DNA of 64,000 nucleotides from Myxococcales bacterium. GTDB lineage: Bacteria > Myxococcota_A > Polyangia > Polyangiales > Houyiibacteriaceae. The stretch is taken from NCBI GenBank assembly GCA_029861865.1, contig JAOTYL010000002.1:310001-374000 (forward strand). Direction: 5' to 3'. This document shows, piece by piece, positions 8,478-17,580 of this stretch. The notes under the pieces were generated by a model. That model was not told the DNA's origin and searched no databases. It saw only the letters and a program-made list of their open reading frames with translations. Within the stretch, counting starts at the first letter, position 1. Every line of letters starts with the position of its first letter. The translations under genes were made by a program, and so were the position numbers.

Positions 8478-9560
8478 CTAGCCGTTGGTGGCGCGGCGGA
8501 TTGCATGCCCGAGCTTGAAGCCTGCGGCGGTGGCGGCCACCCCAAGGCGGCTCCGATGAGTCCGCAATCGAGTGGCCAGCGGCCTGCGCGCCGGAAGCGA
8601 GATCCACAGTCGCAGCAAGTGCCGTTTTCGCTCGGGCTCAAGAAAGTCCTCGTAGTCGGTTCGCGCGTGGAGGATGGTGTGATTGGACAGGAGCTGGATG
8701 TCTCCGGGCTCTAGATCCATATCGAGGTAGAGATCGGACGAGCCGGCGATCTCGTTGTAGAGGTCGAGGATGATGCGGTCTTCCAAAGACAACAGGGGCT
8801 GTCCGCGGAAGCCGACCGCGGAACGGAAGTAGTCGGTGTGATAAAAGGTTCGCAAGCGGTCGCCGTCGTAACGGCACGGCCGAACGGGAAGGTAGTGCAC
8901 ACCGCCCTCTCCCTTGGTGTCCATCATGAACGGCTGGTACAGACGATCCACGGCCTTGGGCCGGCGACGAACCAGCTCGTTGTAGACCGATACCGAGCTG
9001 ACGATGCGACTTTGACCTCCTCTCTTGGCCTTTTGGAGGCAAAGGAGTCCAACCACATCGGCGGCATCGCAATGGAAGTTGATGTTGACGCGTGTGCGGT
9101 AGTGGCGCACCAAATCGGGGCTCTCGCCGGTATCGATGACGTGCCCGAGGAGATCGCCTTGCGGGTTTTGGGCGCCAGGGATGCCGAAGTGAAGCCCGAA
9201 GCACCAAAAGAACGTTTCAGATTCGTGCTGTGACCACCGGGTGACCGGCACACCGCTCAAGACTTGAAAGCCCCGCCCGGTCGCGACTTCGCTGCGCCAG
9301 CGATCGATCTTGTGCGTCAGCGTGGGAAGCGGAAAGTCGTCTCGGGAGAGCTCGCGTGTCGCTTTGCCGGTGCGCTTGCTGGTCGCGAGCGCGGCATCCA
9401 GCTCGGCGACGTCGCCTTCGGTGAGCCGTTCTCGCCAGTCGTCACGCCGTGCCATCTCCCTGCCCCTCCATGCCGCGGCGATGTGCAACGGCTCGCGCAG
9501 CACGCCCGCCTGCGGCCTCGCGAAATAATGAATTGTCTGAGCAGTGAGGTTCTTGTACAC
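8478..9560 (-). CDS. TauD/TfdA-family Fe(II)/2-oxoglutarate-like dioxygenase
   Basis: 360 residues from the GTG at 9560. Longer in-frame readings overlap the upstream molybdoenzyme gene and are rejected. The HxD pair of the 2-His-1-carboxylate site is visible in NINFHCDAADVVGLLCLQKAKRGGQS. The distal His is probably in LLSNHTILHARTDYEDF, and a conserved Arg lies in KRHLLRLWIS. The family hydroxylates or cleaves small organic acids, including taurine and sulfonates. The substrate here is unknown. It starts 13 bp after the molybdoenzyme stop, so the two are likely cotranscribed. Confidence 0.85.
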   Translation of the reverse strand: MYKNLTAQTIHYFARPQAGVLREPLHIAAAWRGREMARRDDWRERLTEGDVAELDAALATSKRTGKATRELSRDDFPLPTLTHKIDRWRSEVATGRGFQVLSGVPVTRWSQHESETFFWCFGLHFGIPGAQNPQGDLLGHVIDTGESPDLVRHYRTRVNINFHCDAADVVGLLCLQKAKRGGQSRIVSSVSVYNELVRRRPKAVDRLYQPFMMDTKGEGGVHYLPVRPCRYDGDRLRTFYHTDYFRSAVGFRGQPLLSLEDRIILDLYNEIAGSSDLYLDMDLEPGDIQLLSNHTILHARTDYEDFLEPERKRHLLRLWISLPARRPLATRLRTHRSRLGVAATAAGFKLGHAIRRATNG

Positions 9561-9573
9561 GGCGCGGTGGCGG

Positions 9574-11850
9574 TTATTGTACCGCTTCGATGCGCGCAGG
9601 CACGTGCTTGTGCCAGGGCGTCCCCGCAAGCCAGTCCCGATCCTCACTCGCGGTGAGCTCGTTCGGCGCGATTCCGGTCTGAACCCGCTCTCCCCCATCG
9701 TTGGGGTGGTCGAGGCCAAGCCCGTTCGGAAGCGATACGTGGCCTGGTTGCATCATCTCGGACACTTCGACAGGCACCTCCACCGACGCCCTCTTGGTGG
9801 TGAGCCGAACCCGATCCCCGTCGGTCACACGGAGTTGCGCGGCGTCGTCGGGGCTCATGCGGAGCGAACCTTGGACGTCCTTCTTTCGCCAGGCCGGGTT
9901 CCGCAAAATCGTGTTGGCGGTGAATGAGCGACGCTCGCCCGCGGATAAGACGAACGGAAAAGCGCGATCCCCGGTGCCTACCTCCTCGGTACGAAGCGAG
10001 CCGAGCGCGTCCAGCAACTCGGGAATCGCGGCATGGAACTTACCGCCCGCAGTCTTGATTCGCTTCCAGCTCTCATCGAACTCATCGACGGAGTAAACGA
10101 TGCCGGAAGGGCTCGTGAGGATGGCATCGAAAAGCCGTTCTGGCGCCTCGAACCCTTTTCCTTCGAAGCCGGCACGGCGAAGCGAATCCGGGTATGCCGC
10201 GGCGAACTGATGAACCAGGCCCCAAACGACCGCCCCCGGTGCGAGGCCCGGCGGCAGATGCGGACCGAGTGTTCGATAGAGGATCACCGGCGCATAGGGC
10301 GCGAGCTTGGGGTTGGTGAGCACGGTACCAAAGAACACGGGGATGTAAGCCTCGCGGCTTTGAGCGGCGGCAGCATGCAATGGTGCCAGATCTTCTTCGG
10401 TGTACGCACCGAGAGCCTCACACAGTCGCGCATGAATCTCTGGCTCGGACAGAACCCCATCGGGCGGGTCGAAAAGCGGATGCCTCAACTGAAAGTAGTT
10501 CTCTGGAAACTCGAAGTTGAAGAACGTTGCCTCCGCTTTTTCGTATTGGGTAGGCGTCGGCAAGATGTAGTCCGCCAGCCGGGCAGTTTCGGTCATCGCA
10601 ATGTCGATCACGACGAGGGTATCGAGTGCGCTCAAGGCCTCACGCATGCGGGTGCTGTCGGCGAGTGAATGGGCGGGATTCGCGGTCTCGACGATCATTG
10701 CGCGATATCGTTTGGGATGATCGGTCAAGATCTCGTCGACGATCACGTTGCAGGGGACCAACCCGGAAATCACGCGCGCCCCGACGACCGGTGTGACCTT
10801 GTCCTTCGCTGCAGGGCCGGCGATCTTGTCGAGGCCGCCCGCCAGGTTGACGAGGAGTGCAGGAACGTACTGTGCGCCCTTCTTGCCGAAGTTCCCCGTG
10901 AGGAGCCACAGGAGCTTATTGAGGTAACTGCTCAATGTGGAGTGCCGGTTCATCTGAATGCCGAGGTCCTCGAAGACCGCTACGCTCTCGGCCTTGCCGA
11001 TCCTTCGCGCGGCCTCTCGAACGAGTGTCTCGGGGACACCCGACTTCTCGCAATATTCCGAGATCGGCACCTCGCCGAGGGTAGCCAATACCGGTTCGTA
11101 ATCGTCGACGTGCTCTTCCAACCAGGACGACGCGATGAGATTCTCCTCGACGAGCACCGCCCCCAACGCGGCGAGGAGCCATGCGTCGGTCCCGGGCTTG
11201 ACCTGAAGATGGATGTCGGCGAGCTCCGCCGTTTCGGTGCGACGCGGATCGATCACGATCATCGCGCGCTTGAGGTCCTTGGCGATCGCTTTGAGGGTGA
11301 CGCGCGCGCGCGGGATGCCGTGAGACTGCCAAGGATTCTTCCCGATGAAGAGCGCAACCTCGCAATGCTTGAAGTCGCCGCGAACCGCGGCCCCCATCAG
11401 ACGGCCGTTGACCCAAAACTCGCCCGTCTTTTCCTGGGCTAGCGCGTTCGAGCGATACCGTGAACCCACCGCTCGCCGCGTTGCCGCCGAATAGGCTGCC
11501 GGGAGATGGTTCCCTTGCCCGCCTCCACCATAGTAGAAAATGGTATCGCCACCGAACTCATCACGAACGGCGGACAGCCTTCGTGCCACCTCGCGAATCG
11601 CGCTGTTCCAGTCGATCTCTTCGAACGTTCCATCGGGCTTTCGTCGAAGCGGTGACGTGATGCGGTCTGGCCCGTTTTGGTAGTAGTCGAGTCGGTGCGG
11701 CTTCTCGCACGCGTATCCTCGAGAAGCGGGGTGCGCCTTGTCGCCCCGAATGCGGGTGAAGTGGCGCCCTCCCTCACCTCCCAGTTGAACCTCGAGGCCG
11801 CAGTTGCACTCGCACAAAATGCAGGCCGTTTTCTCCCAGGAGCCGGACAT
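9574..11850 (-). CDS. Molybdopterin-dependent oxidoreductase (DMSO reductase superfamily)
   Basis: 758 residues, ATG with AGGTG just upstream. The N-terminal cysteines CILCECNC and YACEK fit the C-x2-C-x3-C-x(n)-C [4Fe-4S] site of bis-MGD oxidoreductases. Domains typical of the family follow: YYGGGGQGNH, FIGKNPWQSHGIPRARV and VIDPRRTETAELADIHLQVKPGTDAWL. The C-terminus is a molydop-binding barrel (LRMSPDDAAQLRVTDGDRVRLTT). No twin-arginine signal is seen, so it is probably cytoplasmic. Where a Cys/Sec Mo ligand is often found, the segment reads SNALAQEKTGEFW without cysteine. It could be formate-dehydrogenase-like, but the substrate is unproven. Confidence 0.87.
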   Translation of the reverse strand: MSGSWEKTACILCECNCGLEVQLGGEGGRHFTRIRGDKAHPASRGYACEKPHRLDYYQNGPDRITSPLRRKPDGTFEEIDWNSAIREVARRLSAVRDEFGGDTIFYYGGGGQGNHLPAAYSAATRRAVGSRYRSNALAQEKTGEFWVNGRLMGAAVRGDFKHCEVALFIGKNPWQSHGIPRARVTLKAIAKDLKRAMIVIDPRRTETAELADIHLQVKPGTDAWLLAALGAVLVEENLIASSWLEEHVDDYEPVLATLGEVPISEYCEKSGVPETLVREAARRIGKAESVAVFEDLGIQMNRHSTLSSYLNKLLWLLTGNFGKKGAQYVPALLVNLAGGLDKIAGPAAKDKVTPVVGARVISGLVPCNVIVDEILTDHPKRYRAMIVETANPAHSLADSTRMREALSALDTLVVIDIAMTETARLADYILPTPTQYEKAEATFFNFEFPENYFQLRHPLFDPPDGVLSEPEIHARLCEALGAYTEEDLAPLHAAAAQSREAYIPVFFGTVLTNPKLAPYAPVILYRTLGPHLPPGLAPGAVVWGLVHQFAAAYPDSLRRAGFEGKGFEAPERLFDAILTSPSGIVYSVDEFDESWKRIKTAGGKFHAAIPELLDALGSLRTEEVGTGDRAFPFVLSAGERRSFTANTILRNPAWRKKDVQGSLRMSPDDAAQLRVTDGDRVRLTTKRASVEVPVEVSEMMQPGHVSLPNGLGLDHPNDGGERVQTGIAPNELTASEDRDWLAGTPWHKHVPARIEAVQ

Positions 11851-11960
11851 CGCAACACCTTTCTCGTCGATTGCAAACGCGGTGCTGTTACCCTAGTCCG
11901 AGCGCTTCGGAAGCGTAAGGCGCAATCCGCCTGCGATTTGGCCGGGACCACTGCGGGCGC

Positions 11961-13205
11961 TCAGGTGGAAAGCGGAACGTCGAATTCGGCGCAATATTCG
12001 GAGAACCGCTCACGAATCTCACCGAGATCCAGATCGAAGTCCCCGAGCGCATAGCGGTGCACCCCCCGGCTGCCACGGGGGTTTGCCGCTAGAAAGGCGG
12101 CCATCCGGTCACGGGTCTCGTTGGTGAGCTCGAGGCCGAAGCGATCGTATGCGCGTCGAAGGAGATCGACCGGGTCGGCGAGCGTGTCTTCGAAATAAGC
12201 ATCGAAGAACTGGGCGGGCTTGTCCCTGTGCCGCCGCCGCGCTTCGGTAGCGCGCTGCAACGCGAGGGTCCACATGTCGATGACCTGCCGACCGATCCGC
12301 TTTGGGTCGAGCGAGTCCGAGCTCATCGACCGAAACGTGTAGACGAGGCTCGCGAGCGAGGGCACCACTTTGGCGGGGTCGCGGTGCGTATGAATGATCT
12401 GCGCATCTGGATAGGTCTGAAGAATCTCGTCGATCGCTGCAAGGTGAGCTGGGCTCTTCAGAACCCAACGATCCTTCATGTACTTGCTCTGCAAGTGCTG
12501 GAGGAATCGTTTGTGGAACGCGTAAGCGGGTAACAGGTCCTGTTGCTCGAGCCAGGCCTGGTAGCTCGGAACGTTGAAGGTCGACTGAAACTGCACGCTG
12601 AGGAACTCGTGAGCTCGAATCGGCACGCACTCTTGCGGCAAGCATGCGCCGAACTCATGAATCGCGGCAAGGTTTGGAAGCACGCGATCGAGATTGCTGA
12701 AGACCTCGACCGCGTCTTCTATTCGCGGGTCGCTCTCGTACGTGGCAGGTGCCGGCGGGGGCACCGGCCAGTGGACCTCCCAACTCAAGGCGGGCCGATT
12801 GTGCATATCCTCGGAGATCAGGTTGAACAAGATCGTCGTTCCAGTCCGGGGGAGCCCTACGATGAAGATCGGCCGCTCGATGACTTCGCGCTCGAGCTCG
12901 GGGTGCGCCAAACGATACTGTTGCAGGCGGAGCCTGTTCTCGAGATAGCCGACAAGAGTCTGCCGACAGCTCATACGACCGAGAGTCGTGAGCTCGGCTT
13001 CGCGTTCGAACGAGTCCAGCAACACCGACATCCCCTGGCGAAAACCCTCGCCCCCAAAGTCATCGGATCCAGCCCGCCAAATCGCGGTACGAATGAGGTC
13101 GTTCTCGTCGAGCGAGGGCCACTTCATCCCCAAAGCGTGGAGGCCCCCGCCTATGCGATTGAGGGCTCGGATCCCGATTGGACGATGGGGTGGGGGGAGC
13201 GGCAT
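11961..13205 (-). CDS. Sulfotransferase-family protein
   Basis: 414 residues from the ATG at 13205; longer readings run into the divergent PQQ-propeller gene. The PAPS 5'-phosphosulfate loop is visible as FIVGLPRTGTTILFNLI, and IHTHRDPAKVVPSLASL fits the 3'-phosphate loop. The protein matches the Sulfotransfer_3 type common in mycobacteria and myxobacteria. These proteins are thought to sulfate lipids or small molecules; the acceptor is unknown. It is followed, 110 bp later, by the molybdoenzyme gene on the same strand. Confidence 0.87.
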   Translation of the reverse strand: MPLPPPHRPIGIRALNRIGGGLHALGMKWPSLDENDLIRTAIWRAGSDDFGGEGFRQGMSVLLDSFEREAELTTLGRMSCRQTLVGYLENRLRLQQYRLAHPELEREVIERPIFIVGLPRTGTTILFNLISEDMHNRPALSWEVHWPVPPPAPATYESDPRIEDAVEVFSNLDRVLPNLAAIHEFGACLPQECVPIRAHEFLSVQFQSTFNVPSYQAWLEQQDLLPAYAFHKRFLQHLQSKYMKDRWVLKSPAHLAAIDEILQTYPDAQIIHTHRDPAKVVPSLASLVYTFRSMSSDSLDPKRIGRQVIDMWTLALQRATEARRRHRDKPAQFFDAYFEDTLADPVDLLRRAYDRFGLELTNETRDRMAAFLAANPRGSRGVHRYALGDFDLDLGEIRERFSEYCAEFDVPLST

Positions 13206-13252
13206 GACTTCGCGCTTGACTCTGCGGCGCGGCGGCGTGGTAGCACGCGACC

Positions 13253-14872
13253 ATGAGTACGGTAAAGAGACGTTGGTTACGCTGGGCGCTGCCCCTGGCC
13301 TTGGCGATCGTCGCGATCTGGGTGGTGAGCACCCGGCAGGCCAAGAAAGCCCCGGGGCCGCTTCCACCTGCGGTCTTGGCCAAAGGGCCTCCCGCGTTTC
13401 GCCAATCGAAAACCGAGCTGGGCTTGAGCCCTCAGTACATGCAGAGCATGTGGCCGGCTGGGCATCGTGACAGCGCGAATACCGACTTCGTACCGACGAC
13501 TCTGCGAAGCGACTACCAGCTCGACAAGCACCTACTCGAGGGCCACCCGATCTTTTGGCCGCCGACGATTGGGATCGACGGAACCTCGTACGTCGTCACC
13601 GGGGCTCCGCCTGGAAACAGCCATCTTTTCGCGATTTCGCCGGACGGCGAGATTCTGTGGTCGGCTCCCCCTCAGGAGTCCCTGGCGGACTTGGACTCGT
13701 TTGCGATCATGAACGCACCCGCCATCGATGCAGCGGGCGACCTGTACGTCGGAGATCGCAACCAGCTCTGGGCGTTCAAGCCGAACGGCGACGTAAAGTG
13801 GGTCGTGGACCTCGAGCCCTATGGCGTCGACTGGGGCTTCATGACCGTGGTCATCAGTCGGCAGAACTATGTCGGCGGCGTGACGACCAATGGGAAGGTG
13901 TTGTTTTTCTGGTCGCACACCGGCGAGCTCGCAATGCCTGCGCTCGACCTTCCCGGTGGTGCGGGTCCCGAGCCGGAGGATGAGCCCCCAGAAGGCCTGT
14001 GGAAGGATCTGATGGATCCGGACCTGATCCCGTTCCTGTTCAACTTGATTCAGGGTTGGAAGCTCGAAGTCGCCAACACGCCTGCGCTTCACCCGGAAAC
14101 CGGCCGCCTTTACATCACCGCCGCTGGGAAGAGACCGGAGGTCGGGATGCTCTATGGGATCGACATTACCGACGACGCGCTCAGCATCGCGTTCCAAGCG
14201 CCGATGGGTGGCGGAAGCGGAACGAGCCCGGCAATTTCCCACGACGGAAGCTCGGTCTACGCGGTCGATGAGCTCGGGAGAATGGTCTCGATCGACGCCC
14301 ACACCGGGAAGCGGCAATGGCAGAGCGACGAAGGTGGAGGCGGTTCGGCCTCTCCTAGCATCGGCGCGGACGAAACGATCTTCACGCCGTTCCAAGACCG
14401 CATCACGGCGTTTGCACGAGACGGAACGGTTCGCTGGGAAAAGAGCTACAGCGACGTGTGCAAAGAGCGCCTGCCGAAGTTGGGTGGCGTCTGGCGCTTC
14501 GTCTTCTCGGAGCCAGTCGCATTCATCGACAGCATCCTCACGGTTGGACCACGCAGCGGGTGGATGAACGTGGTCTGTGGTCATCACCTGCCAAAGATTC
14601 TGTCGCGAAGCGATCGCACCCGGGTGCCGGTGCCCCAGGAGTCGCTGTTCGTAACTTTCGATCTCGCTGATGGGACGGTCGTCGGAGAGCCGATCGTTTT
14701 GCCCGAAACGAGCGAAGGCTTCATCACACCGCTCACCAACCGAAATGCAGCGGTCACGACATCTGGCGCGATCAGCTCGATCTTCTACCACACGGTCAAT
14801 CGCATCCTGCCCGAAGACCTCAAAGTCGCCGGGCCGCCAAAGGCCGGACTTCTGCTATTGAAGCCAAGATGA
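13253..14872 (+). CDS. PQQ-like beta-propeller protein, membrane-anchored
   Basis: 539 residues. One N-terminal hydrophobic segment (about 10-26) suggests a membrane anchor or uncleaved signal. The rest carries PQQ/quinoprotein-type blades: HLFAISPDGEILWSAPP, DLYVGDRNQLWAFKPNGDVKWVVDLEPYG, SVYAVDELGRMVSIDAHTGKRQW and ITAFARDGTVRWEKSY. No dehydrogenase active-site motif is evident. A structural or binding role in the periplasm is more likely than catalysis. It overlaps the next gene by 4 bp (ATGA), so the two are translationally coupled. Confidence 0.82.
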   Translation: MSTVKRRWLRWALPLALAIVAIWVVSTRQAKKAPGPLPPAVLAKGPPAFRQSKTELGLSPQYMQSMWPAGHRDSANTDFVPTTLRSDYQLDKHLLEGHPIFWPPTIGIDGTSYVVTGAPPGNSHLFAISPDGEILWSAPPQESLADLDSFAIMNAPAIDAAGDLYVGDRNQLWAFKPNGDVKWVVDLEPYGVDWGFMTVVISRQNYVGGVTTNGKVLFFWSHTGELAMPALDLPGGAGPEPEDEPPEGLWKDLMDPDLIPFLFNLIQGWKLEVANTPALHPETGRLYITAAGKRPEVGMLYGIDITDDALSIAFQAPMGGGSGTSPAISHDGSSVYAVDELGRMVSIDAHTGKRQWQSDEGGGGSASPSIGADETIFTPFQDRITAFARDGTVRWEKSYSDVCKERLPKLGGVWRFVFSEPVAFIDSILTVGPRSGWMNVVCGHHLPKILSRSDRTRVPVPQESLFVTFDLADGTVVGEPIVLPETSEGFITPLTNRNAAVTTSGAISSIFYHTVNRILPEDLKVAGPPKAGLLLLKPR

Positions 14873-15276
14873 GTCAGCTTCCGTCGCGTTTGGTCTTCTA
14901 CGATGGCGTCTGTGCAATGTGTAATGGGATCGTGAAGTGGATGCTGCGAATCGACACCGCGGGCATGTTCCGTTTCGCTTCACTTCAAAGCGAGACCGCC
15001 GACCAGGCCAGGAAGGCTCACCCCGGCATCCCGAGCGAGCTCGAAACCATGGTCTACCTCCGGGACGGCGAGGTGTTCTTGCGATCCCGAGGCGCGTTCG
15101 AGGCGATGCGAGAGGTCTCTTACCCTTGGAAGGCCCTTTCTTGGCTGCGTGTGTTCCCGGTGTGGCTGACCGATTTCTTCTACGGGATCCTCGCAAAGTA
15201 CCGCTACCGAGTGTTTGGAAAGTACGACCAATGTCCGCTCCCACCCCCCGAGGACCGAGCCCGCTTTCTGCCCTAG
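14869..15276 (+). CDS. DCC-family thiol-disulfide oxidoreductase (DUF393)
   Basis: 135 residues. The N-terminal motif VFYDGVCAMCNGIVKWML contains the YDGxCxxC signature of the DUF393/DCC family, with a thioredoxin-like CxxC. The expected downstream features are present: FASLQSETADQARK, TMVYLRDGEVFLRSRGAFEAMR, and a C-terminal FGKYDQCPLPPPEDRARFL. Family members are annotated as thiol-disulfide oxidoreductases, but few have been tested. It is coupled to the PQQ-propeller gene. Confidence 0.9.
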   Translation: MSQLPSRLVFYDGVCAMCNGIVKWMLRIDTAGMFRFASLQSETADQARKAHPGIPSELETMVYLRDGEVFLRSRGAFEAMREVSYPWKALSWLRVFPVWLTDFFYGILAKYRYRVFGKYDQCPLPPPEDRARFLP

Positions 15277-15338
15277 GAATGTAAGGATCTATCTCACCCA
15301 TTTGGGCGTGGTGCCACCCGTTGCTACCTTGTTCGTAG

Positions 15339-16013
15339 ATGAGGGCTTGGGTTACTTGGCTTTCCGCGGTCTTGGTGATCGCGATGGGATGTGAAGGCGC
15401 GATCGGGACCAAAGAGCTGACGGGTGAACCGCGCTCGGTCGATGCTGGGGTGCCGCCGATCGAGTTGCCAGACGCCAGCGTCGAGCCACCGTCGGATGCC
15501 GGAACGGATCCAGATGCCGGGATGAACCCGGACGCGGGAATGAACCCGGACGCAGGCCCCTGCGCGAGTGGGCCGTTCGGGACGCCACTCCCGGACTGCC
15601 AGCCGACACCCGTTCCGAATACGGGCGACCCGCACGCGGACTGCGTGGCGCGCATCAATCAGTTCAGATGGGATTGCCAGTGCCTACCGCCCCTCGCGAG
15701 GTGGACGGATGGTGAGGCCTGTGCAGACGGCAATGCTGAATACGACAGCATCAACGGAGCCCATGCGAGCTTCACCGCGCAGCCCTGTGGATCCGGCGGG
15801 CGCGCTCAAAACGAGTGTCCAGGCTGGGGTTCCAACGAGCAGGTCATCGACGGCTGCCTGCAGTTGATGTGGGATGAAGGCCCCGAAGATGGCGACCCGA
15901 ACACGGTCAACGGCCACTACGAGAGCATGTCATCCACCTCGTTCACCCAAGTCGCTTGTGGTTTCTACACCACGCCAGGCGGTCAAGTCTGGGGCGTTCA
16001 GAACTTCGACTGA
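15339..16013 (+). CDS. CAP/SCP-domain secreted lipoprotein, paralogue 1
   Basis: 224 residues with a signal peptide ending in IAMGC (lipobox, Cys18). A low-complexity linker of repeated PDAG units (about 55-75) leads to a Cys-rich domain. The domain reads INQFRWDCQCLPPLARW, GAHASF, QNECPGWGS, GHYESM and VACGFYT. The order His, Glu, GHY and ACG matches the CAP/PR-1/SCP fold, in which the His and Glu residues line the cleft. The function of bacterial CAP proteins is unsettled. It is followed 9 bp later by a close paralogue, so a tandem duplication is likely. Confidence 0.85.
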   Translation: MRAWVTWLSAVLVIAMGCEGAIGTKELTGEPRSVDAGVPPIELPDASVEPPSDAGTDPDAGMNPDAGMNPDAGPCASGPFGTPLPDCQPTPVPNTGDPHADCVARINQFRWDCQCLPPLARWTDGEACADGNAEYDSINGAHASFTAQPCGSGGRAQNECPGWGSNEQVIDGCLQLMWDEGPEDGDPNTVNGHYESMSSTSFTQVACGFYTTPGGQVWGVQNFD

Positions 16014-16022
16014 AGAGCCGGT

Positions 16023-16595
16023 ATGTCTTTCGTGAAAGCCTCGGTGTTTCTGCTCTGTGTCTTAGTTACCGCATGTGGGAGTGACCTGTTCGGAGAGGGA
16101 CCTGGTGGAACCGGGAGCTCGGGTGGAAGTCCGATTTTCGAGGCGGACTGCACCAATGGCCCGCTCTCGGCCCCGATCGCCAACTGCGCACCCGAAACCC
16201 TCGAGAGCACCGGTGACCCGGCACGAGACTGCGTCGATCGCGTCAACCAACTTCGGTGGGAGTGTCAGTGCTTGCCACCTCTTCAGCGCTGGACCGAGGC
16301 GGAGGGCTGCGCGAACCAACATGCCGAGTACGACAGCACGCGAAACGCGCACGCTGGATTCGTCGATCAAATTTGCTCGCCGGGCGGTTGGGCGCAGAAC
16401 GAGTGCCCGGGTTGGGGCTCGGTCACACAGGTCGTGTCCGGATGCTTGCAGGCGATGTGGAACGAGGGGCCTGGCCCATGGGGCCCGGCACACGGGCACT
16501 ACCTCAACATGACCAATCCGGATTACAGCATGGTCGCCTGCGGCTTTTACGAGACCGGCAGCGGCGACATCTGGGCGGTCCAGAACTTCCAATAG
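16023..16595 (+). CDS. CAP/SCP-domain secreted lipoprotein, paralogue 2
   Basis: 190 residues. The signal peptide ends in LVTAC (lipobox), and a Gly/Ser-rich spacer replaces the PDAG linker of paralogue 1. The CAP core is closely similar to the upstream gene: VNQLRWECQCLPPLQRW, ANQHAEYDS, NAHAGF, QNECPGWGS, GHYLNM and VACGFYETG. The paired cysteines (CQC and others) are kept. The same start-to-finish domain order and the 9-bp spacing point to duplication within one operon. Confidence 0.85.
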   Translation: MSFVKASVFLLCVLVTACGSDLFGEGPGGTGSSGGSPIFEADCTNGPLSAPIANCAPETLESTGDPARDCVDRVNQLRWECQCLPPLQRWTEAEGCANQHAEYDSTRNAHAGFVDQICSPGGWAQNECPGWGSVTQVVSGCLQAMWNEGPGPWGPAHGHYLNMTNPDYSMVACGFYETGSGDIWAVQNFQ

Positions 16596-16601
16596 CGACG
16601 G

Positions 16602-16892
16602 CTACTCGGTGGGGGGCGACCACGCGGTAGCGGCTAGGTCTCCCTCCTCGAGACCGAGCCAAATCCGCAGCTGCTTCATCATGAACTCGGTGCCCTCTCG
16701 GGAGGACAGGTCGACACGGTAGGTGTTGATGTAGCGAACGCTCTCTTGGAGCCACTGGTCCCACCCCTCTTTCGAGACCTTCTCGAAGATGAACTGGCCG
16801 AGCTCGTTCGGGAACGGCGGCCGCGCGAGGCCGGGGAGCTCACGGTCGAGCTTAATGCAGTAGACTAGGCGATTGGGATCCGCTTCGGGCAT
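16602..16892 (-). CDS. yggX: YggX-like Fe(II)-trafficking/oxidative-damage protein
   Basis: 96 residues from the ATG at 16892; an upstream in-frame GTG (16922) is less likely. LVYCIKLDRELPGLARPPFPNELGQFIFEKVSKEGWDQWL followed by RYINTYRVDLSSREGTEFMMKQL is the YggX pattern, including the early Cys linked to oxidant resistance in Salmonella. It is small and cytoplasmic. It follows the Nudix gene by 39 bp on the same strand and converges on the CAP genes. Confidence 0.9.
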   Translation of the reverse strand: MPEADPNRLVYCIKLDRELPGLARPPFPNELGQFIFEKVSKEGWDQWLQESVRYINTYRVDLSSREGTEFMMKQLRIWLGLEEGDLAATAWSPPTE

Positions 16893-16931
16893 AGTTTCTT
16901 CGACAGAACTTAGCACCGGCACGCCTGGTGG

Positions 16932-17513
16932 CTACCCCAGAATCCGAAAGAATGAACGCAACATTTGGTAGGTGAGCCCCCAGACGAGGCGCCCGTCTAC
17001 ATCATATGCGGGGAAGTCGATGTGCGTCCCGTGCCACTCGTAAGGCCGCACCGTATCGACTTCGCCTCGATACAACGGGAGCAACGGCGTCCAGAGTGCT
17101 TCCGCAACCTCGCGATCGTCGACACGCAGAGGAAACTCGCGGTGAACCTCGAACACGAATGGGCGGATCACGGTTTCCTGGGGCTTCCCGCGAGCGATGG
17201 CCTGAAGGTCATCGAGTTGACCGATCTGGTTGGCGCCGATGGCGAGGTCGAGCCCGACCTCTTCGTGCGTTTCGCGTATTGCGGTGTCGAGCAACGAAGC
17301 ATCCTCGGATTGCTGCCGGCCTCCCGGGAAAGCCATGTGGCCGGACCAAGGATCACTCGGCTGCTCCGCCCGCCGGATGAATAACAGCTCGGGCCCCGCC
17401 TCGGTGTCGCGCAGGAGCATCGCCACGGCAGCCCACTTGTCGTGCTCCGGCAACTCCTTCGGCGCGCGCTCCCCAAGCACAGTCCGCACATCCGGCAACC
17501 CAAGACCCGTCAC
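16932..17513 (-). CDS. Nudix hydrolase, CoA-pyrophosphatase type
   Basis: 193 residues, GTG start with only a weak ribosome site. The Nudix box reads GGRQQSEDASLLDTAI plus RETHEEVGL; the REThEEvGL part is exact. The preceding HMAFPGG and the DASLLDTAIRE spacing resemble NudL/CoA pyrophosphatases rather than MutT. It probably cleaves CoA or a related nucleotide diphosphate compound in the cytoplasm. It lies downstream of the purine genes, separated by a large palindromic repeat. Confidence 0.88.
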   Translation of the reverse strand: MTGLGLPDVRTVLGERAPKELPEHDKWAAVAMLLRDTEAGPELLFIRRAEQPSDPWSGHMAFPGGRQQSEDASLLDTAIRETHEEVGLDLAIGANQIGQLDDLQAIARGKPQETVIRPFVFEVHREFPLRVDDREVAEALWTPLLPLYRGEVDTVRPYEWHGTHIDFPAYDVDGRLVWGLTYQMLRSFFRILG

Positions 17514-17580
17514 CCTAATTCGCTAGCGTCATGCAATACGGAGGTCAACCACCCCTTCGGCCAGCCTTAGTCCTAGCCCT

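Noticed and set aside
9561-9719. Longer N-terminus for the TauD-like gene
   Set aside because: It overlaps the end of the molybdoenzyme gene and lacks similarity to the family; the GTG at 9560 lies in the gap.
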